Shown in pieces: positions 62,501-64,000 of a DNA stretch of 64,000 nt. Each line of letters opens with the position of its first letter. Positions within the stretch are counted from its first letter, which is position 1. A program made the translations under genes and the position numbers. The notes below the pieces were generated by a model that did no database searches, was not told where the DNA came from, and saw nothing but the letters and a program-made list of their open reading frames with translations. Origin of the DNA: Paenibacillus thiaminolyticus (GTDB lineage Bacteria > Bacillota > Bacilli > Paenibacillales > Paenibacillaceae); contig NZ_CP041405.1 in assembly GCF_007066085.1 (NCBI RefSeq), forward strand, positions 5,155,001-5,219,000, written 5' to 3'.

Positions 62501-62997
62501 CACCGGGATGCGATGTCCCCTATGGTCAGAAGCGCCGTGAACTATTGTGCGTGGCCTCTTATGCGTATTATCCCCATGAGTCAAGGATGGCGTGAACTAG
62601 TGTCTGCGTTCTCTTATGCGTATTATCCCCAAGGGTCAGGAACGCCGTAAACTTGTGTGTGTGGTCTCTTATGCGTATTATCCCCATGAGTCAGGGATGG
62701 CGTGAACTAGTATGTGCAGTCTCTTATGCGTATTATCCCCATGAGTCAGGGATGCTGTGAACTAGTATGTGCGCGGTCTCTTAAATGTATTATCCCCATG
62801 AGTCAGGGATGGCGTGCACTAGTGTCTGCGTTCTCTTATTCGTATTATCCCCAAGGGTCAGGAACGCCGTAAACTAGTGTGTGCGGTCTCTTATGCGTCT
62901 TATCCCCCTAAGTCAGGAATACCGTGAACTAGTGTACGCGGTCTCTTAAATGTATTATCCCCTTAGTTCAGATACGCGAAATTGTACCCAGACTCTT
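62501..62997. repeat. 55-bp tandem repeat, nine units
   Basis: Units begin at 62501 (degenerate), 62556, 62611, 62666, 62721, 62778, 62833, 62888 and 62943. The core is CTCTTATGCGTATTATCCCC, then about 35 bases ending GAACTAGTGTGTGCGGT. Period is exactly 55 except one 57-bp unit. Two subtypes alternate: CATGAGTCAGGGATGGCGTG and CAAGGGTCAGGAACGCCGT. There is no reading frame through the array. Confidence 0.9.
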
Positions 62998-63035
62998 GTG
63001 TGCAGCCTCCCCATTACTCACATCAATTTCCTTCC

Positions 63036-63262
63036 TGACTAGAGGGGAGAGTGTCTATAGGGATGCGGGATCTGAGTAGATGGGATAGTGTCTGTCAGGG
63101 TGCTGGGAGGCTGGACCTGAGCAGAGGGAGAGTGGTGCTGGGAGGCTGGACCTGAGCAGAAGAGAGAGTGTCTGTAAGGATGCCAGGAGGCTGGATCTGA
63201 GCAGAAGGGAGAGTGCTTCTAAGGATGCGAGGCGCATGAACCTGAACGAATGGGAGAGTGCA
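63036..63262. repeat. second tandem repeat, period 45 bp
   Basis: Units start at 63036, 63072, 63117, 63152, 63197 and 63242, each with CTGAGCAGA ... GGGAGAGTG ... GGATGC ... GGAGGCTGGA. One unit is shortened to 35 bp. A Ser/Leu-rich shadow frame exists on the minus strand but is not a plausible gene. Confidence 0.85.
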
Positions 63263-63335
63263 CCAAAGATACCAAAGGGAGTATAATTTCGTTTGGCTAC
63301 CTTTAATTACCTTTTGATTTTTTTTCTGAAAAGTA

Positions 63336-63364
63336 TAAAAAAGTATAGCGAAAATGTCCGATAT
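63336..63364 (+). promoter_or_regulatory. sigma-D-like promoter of the chemoreceptor gene
   Basis: TCCGATAT (63357-63364) matches the sigma-D -10 (GCCGATAA) at 6 of 8 bases. TAAA (63336-63339) is 17 bases upstream; 15 is ideal. Confidence 0.45.
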
Positions 63365-63408
63365 ACGTACAGTGTTGAATTTAAAACGGACAAAGAGGAG
63401 ATTTTACA

Positions 63409-64000
63409 GTGAAATACGGTAAAAATTGGGCGCGGTCGATTCGGCATTCCATGCAAAAAAAGATGATTCTGCTGCTCACCTGCTTTATCATCGTTCCAAC
63501 GATTATTCTTATTGTCGTGTTGACTATTACGGCATCGAACAACACGAAGAATATGATGTATGACCAGGTCAATGAAGCGACGAATTCGATCTCGCGGCTG
63601 CTGAATCAATCGTACGAGACGAACGCTCATATGATAGGCAGCTTGGTCAACGGGATTAGCGAATACCCGCAGGATATCGAGCGAATCAAGCACCGGGTGA
63701 CGGATCTGGCGGGAGACGTCAACACGATTTTAAATGCCTATGTGGTGCTGGGAGACAAGTATCTCGACAGCAACGGCAGCAAGCTGAGCATTGATGATGC
63801 CGCTCAACGCGAATGGTATCAGTTGGCTTTGCAGCGTCCGAGCGAGGTCATCGTCTCGAAGCCTTATCAGGATATCATTACGGGAAAACTGATTTTGACG
63901 TTCTCGCATTCGCTGCCTAACGGAGCCGGTGTCGCCGGAATCGATGTCTCGATTGATAATATCAAGCAATCGGTAAGCCAATTCAAAGTTGGAAACAGCG
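63409..64000 (+). CDS. methyl-accepting chemotaxis protein, 5' part (truncated by window end)
   Basis: The first 197 codons of a longer gene. A GTG start at 63409 has AAAGAGGAG upstream. A TM helix (about 18-42, MILLLTCFIIVPTIILIVVLTITA) precedes a dCache-type external domain (REWYQLALQRPSEVIVSKPYQD ... GVAGIDVSIDNIK), as in Bacillus Mcp receptors. A Cache-containing sensor kinase is the alternative; the sigma-D-like promoter favours a chemoreceptor. The signalling domain is outside the window. Confidence 0.8.
   Translation, partial: MKYGKNWARSIRHSMQKKMILLLTCFIIVPTIILIVVLTITASNNTKNMMYDQVNEATNSISRLLNQSYETNAHMIGSLVNGISEYPQDIERIKHRVTDLAGDVNTILNAYVVLGDKYLDSNGSKLSIDDAAQREWYQLALQRPSEVIVSKPYQDIITGKLILTFSHSLPNGAGVAGIDVSIDNIKQSVSQFKVGNS

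Noticed and set aside
62501..62997. CRISPR array
   Set aside because: Units are contiguous 55-bp repeats with no unique spacers and no cas genes nearby.
63055..63237. 60-codon Leu/Ser-rich minus-strand ORF in the 45-bp array
   Set aside because: Its protein repeat is a direct result of the DNA repeat; no ribosome binding site.

Overview
This 64-kb window comes from a Gram-positive, endospore-forming bacterium, most likely Paenibacillus or a close relative. The sequence shows several sporulation genes (sspI, two alpha/beta SASPs, yunB, lytH, ylbJ, a YjcZ-type peptide), strong AGGAGG ribosome binding sites with many GTG/TTG starts, a T-box leader, a lia/psp envelope-stress locus and a long tRNA cluster. 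Genus is an inference from gene content and order. Most genes are moderately GC-rich; one AT-rich islet (about 27.84-28.75 kb) stands out.

Layout. 0-4.8 kb: 3' part of an rRNA operon (23S, no 5S found), 16 tRNA genes, a terminator and a separate structured RNA of about 195 nt. 4.8-12 kb: an envelope-integrity block, with nfeD-floT (flotillin) on the minus strand divergent from a LiaI-like protein, PspA, PspC, a second PspA and LiaF-LiaS-LiaR. 12-24.5 kb: a small coat-like gene, a YwmB-like protein, zwf, an oppABCDF peptide transporter, a flavin monooxygenase and prfC. 24.6-35.6 kb: a MerR-methyltransferase fusion, sspI, ktrA, a TrmH-type rRNA methylase, the AT-rich islet, then yunB-lytH-lipA-yutD-nadK-ylbJ. 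36-47 kb: a globin with a structured leader, pepF, transporters, a chemoreceptor, SASPs, an aldose epimerase and T-box-controlled trpS. 47-54 kb: yfhP, ctaB, sco, small proteins and a CvpA/transglutaminase membrane protein. 54-62.4 kb: two tandem penicillin-binding proteins, a HAD phosphatase and a MurJ-type flippase. 62.5-63.3 kb: two minisatellite arrays. The window ends in a truncated chemoreceptor-like gene with a sigma-D-like promoter.

The most unusual observation is in the 23S gene. The segment that normally folds into helices 42-44 (the L11/EF-G GTPase-associated centre) is absent. It is replaced by about 35 nt that fold into compact hairpins (about 1152-1201). The gene is about 113 nt shorter than usual, and this one change explains that. 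Several one-base losses in conserved domain II loops lie just upstream. Either this is a decaying or assembly-damaged copy, or it is a truly non-canonical rRNA.

Other leads: a globin leader with cobalamin-riboswitch-like motifs; a MerR-type promoter with a 19-bp spacer in front of the MerR-methyltransferase fusion; a TetR-like operator inside the monooxygenase promoter; a 55-bp tandem array related to a smaller array 32 kb away; a MITE-like element with perfect terminal inverted repeats; and unassigned structured intergenic regions. Much of the rest is conserved core genome with no sign of a large mobile element, CRISPR array or defence island.
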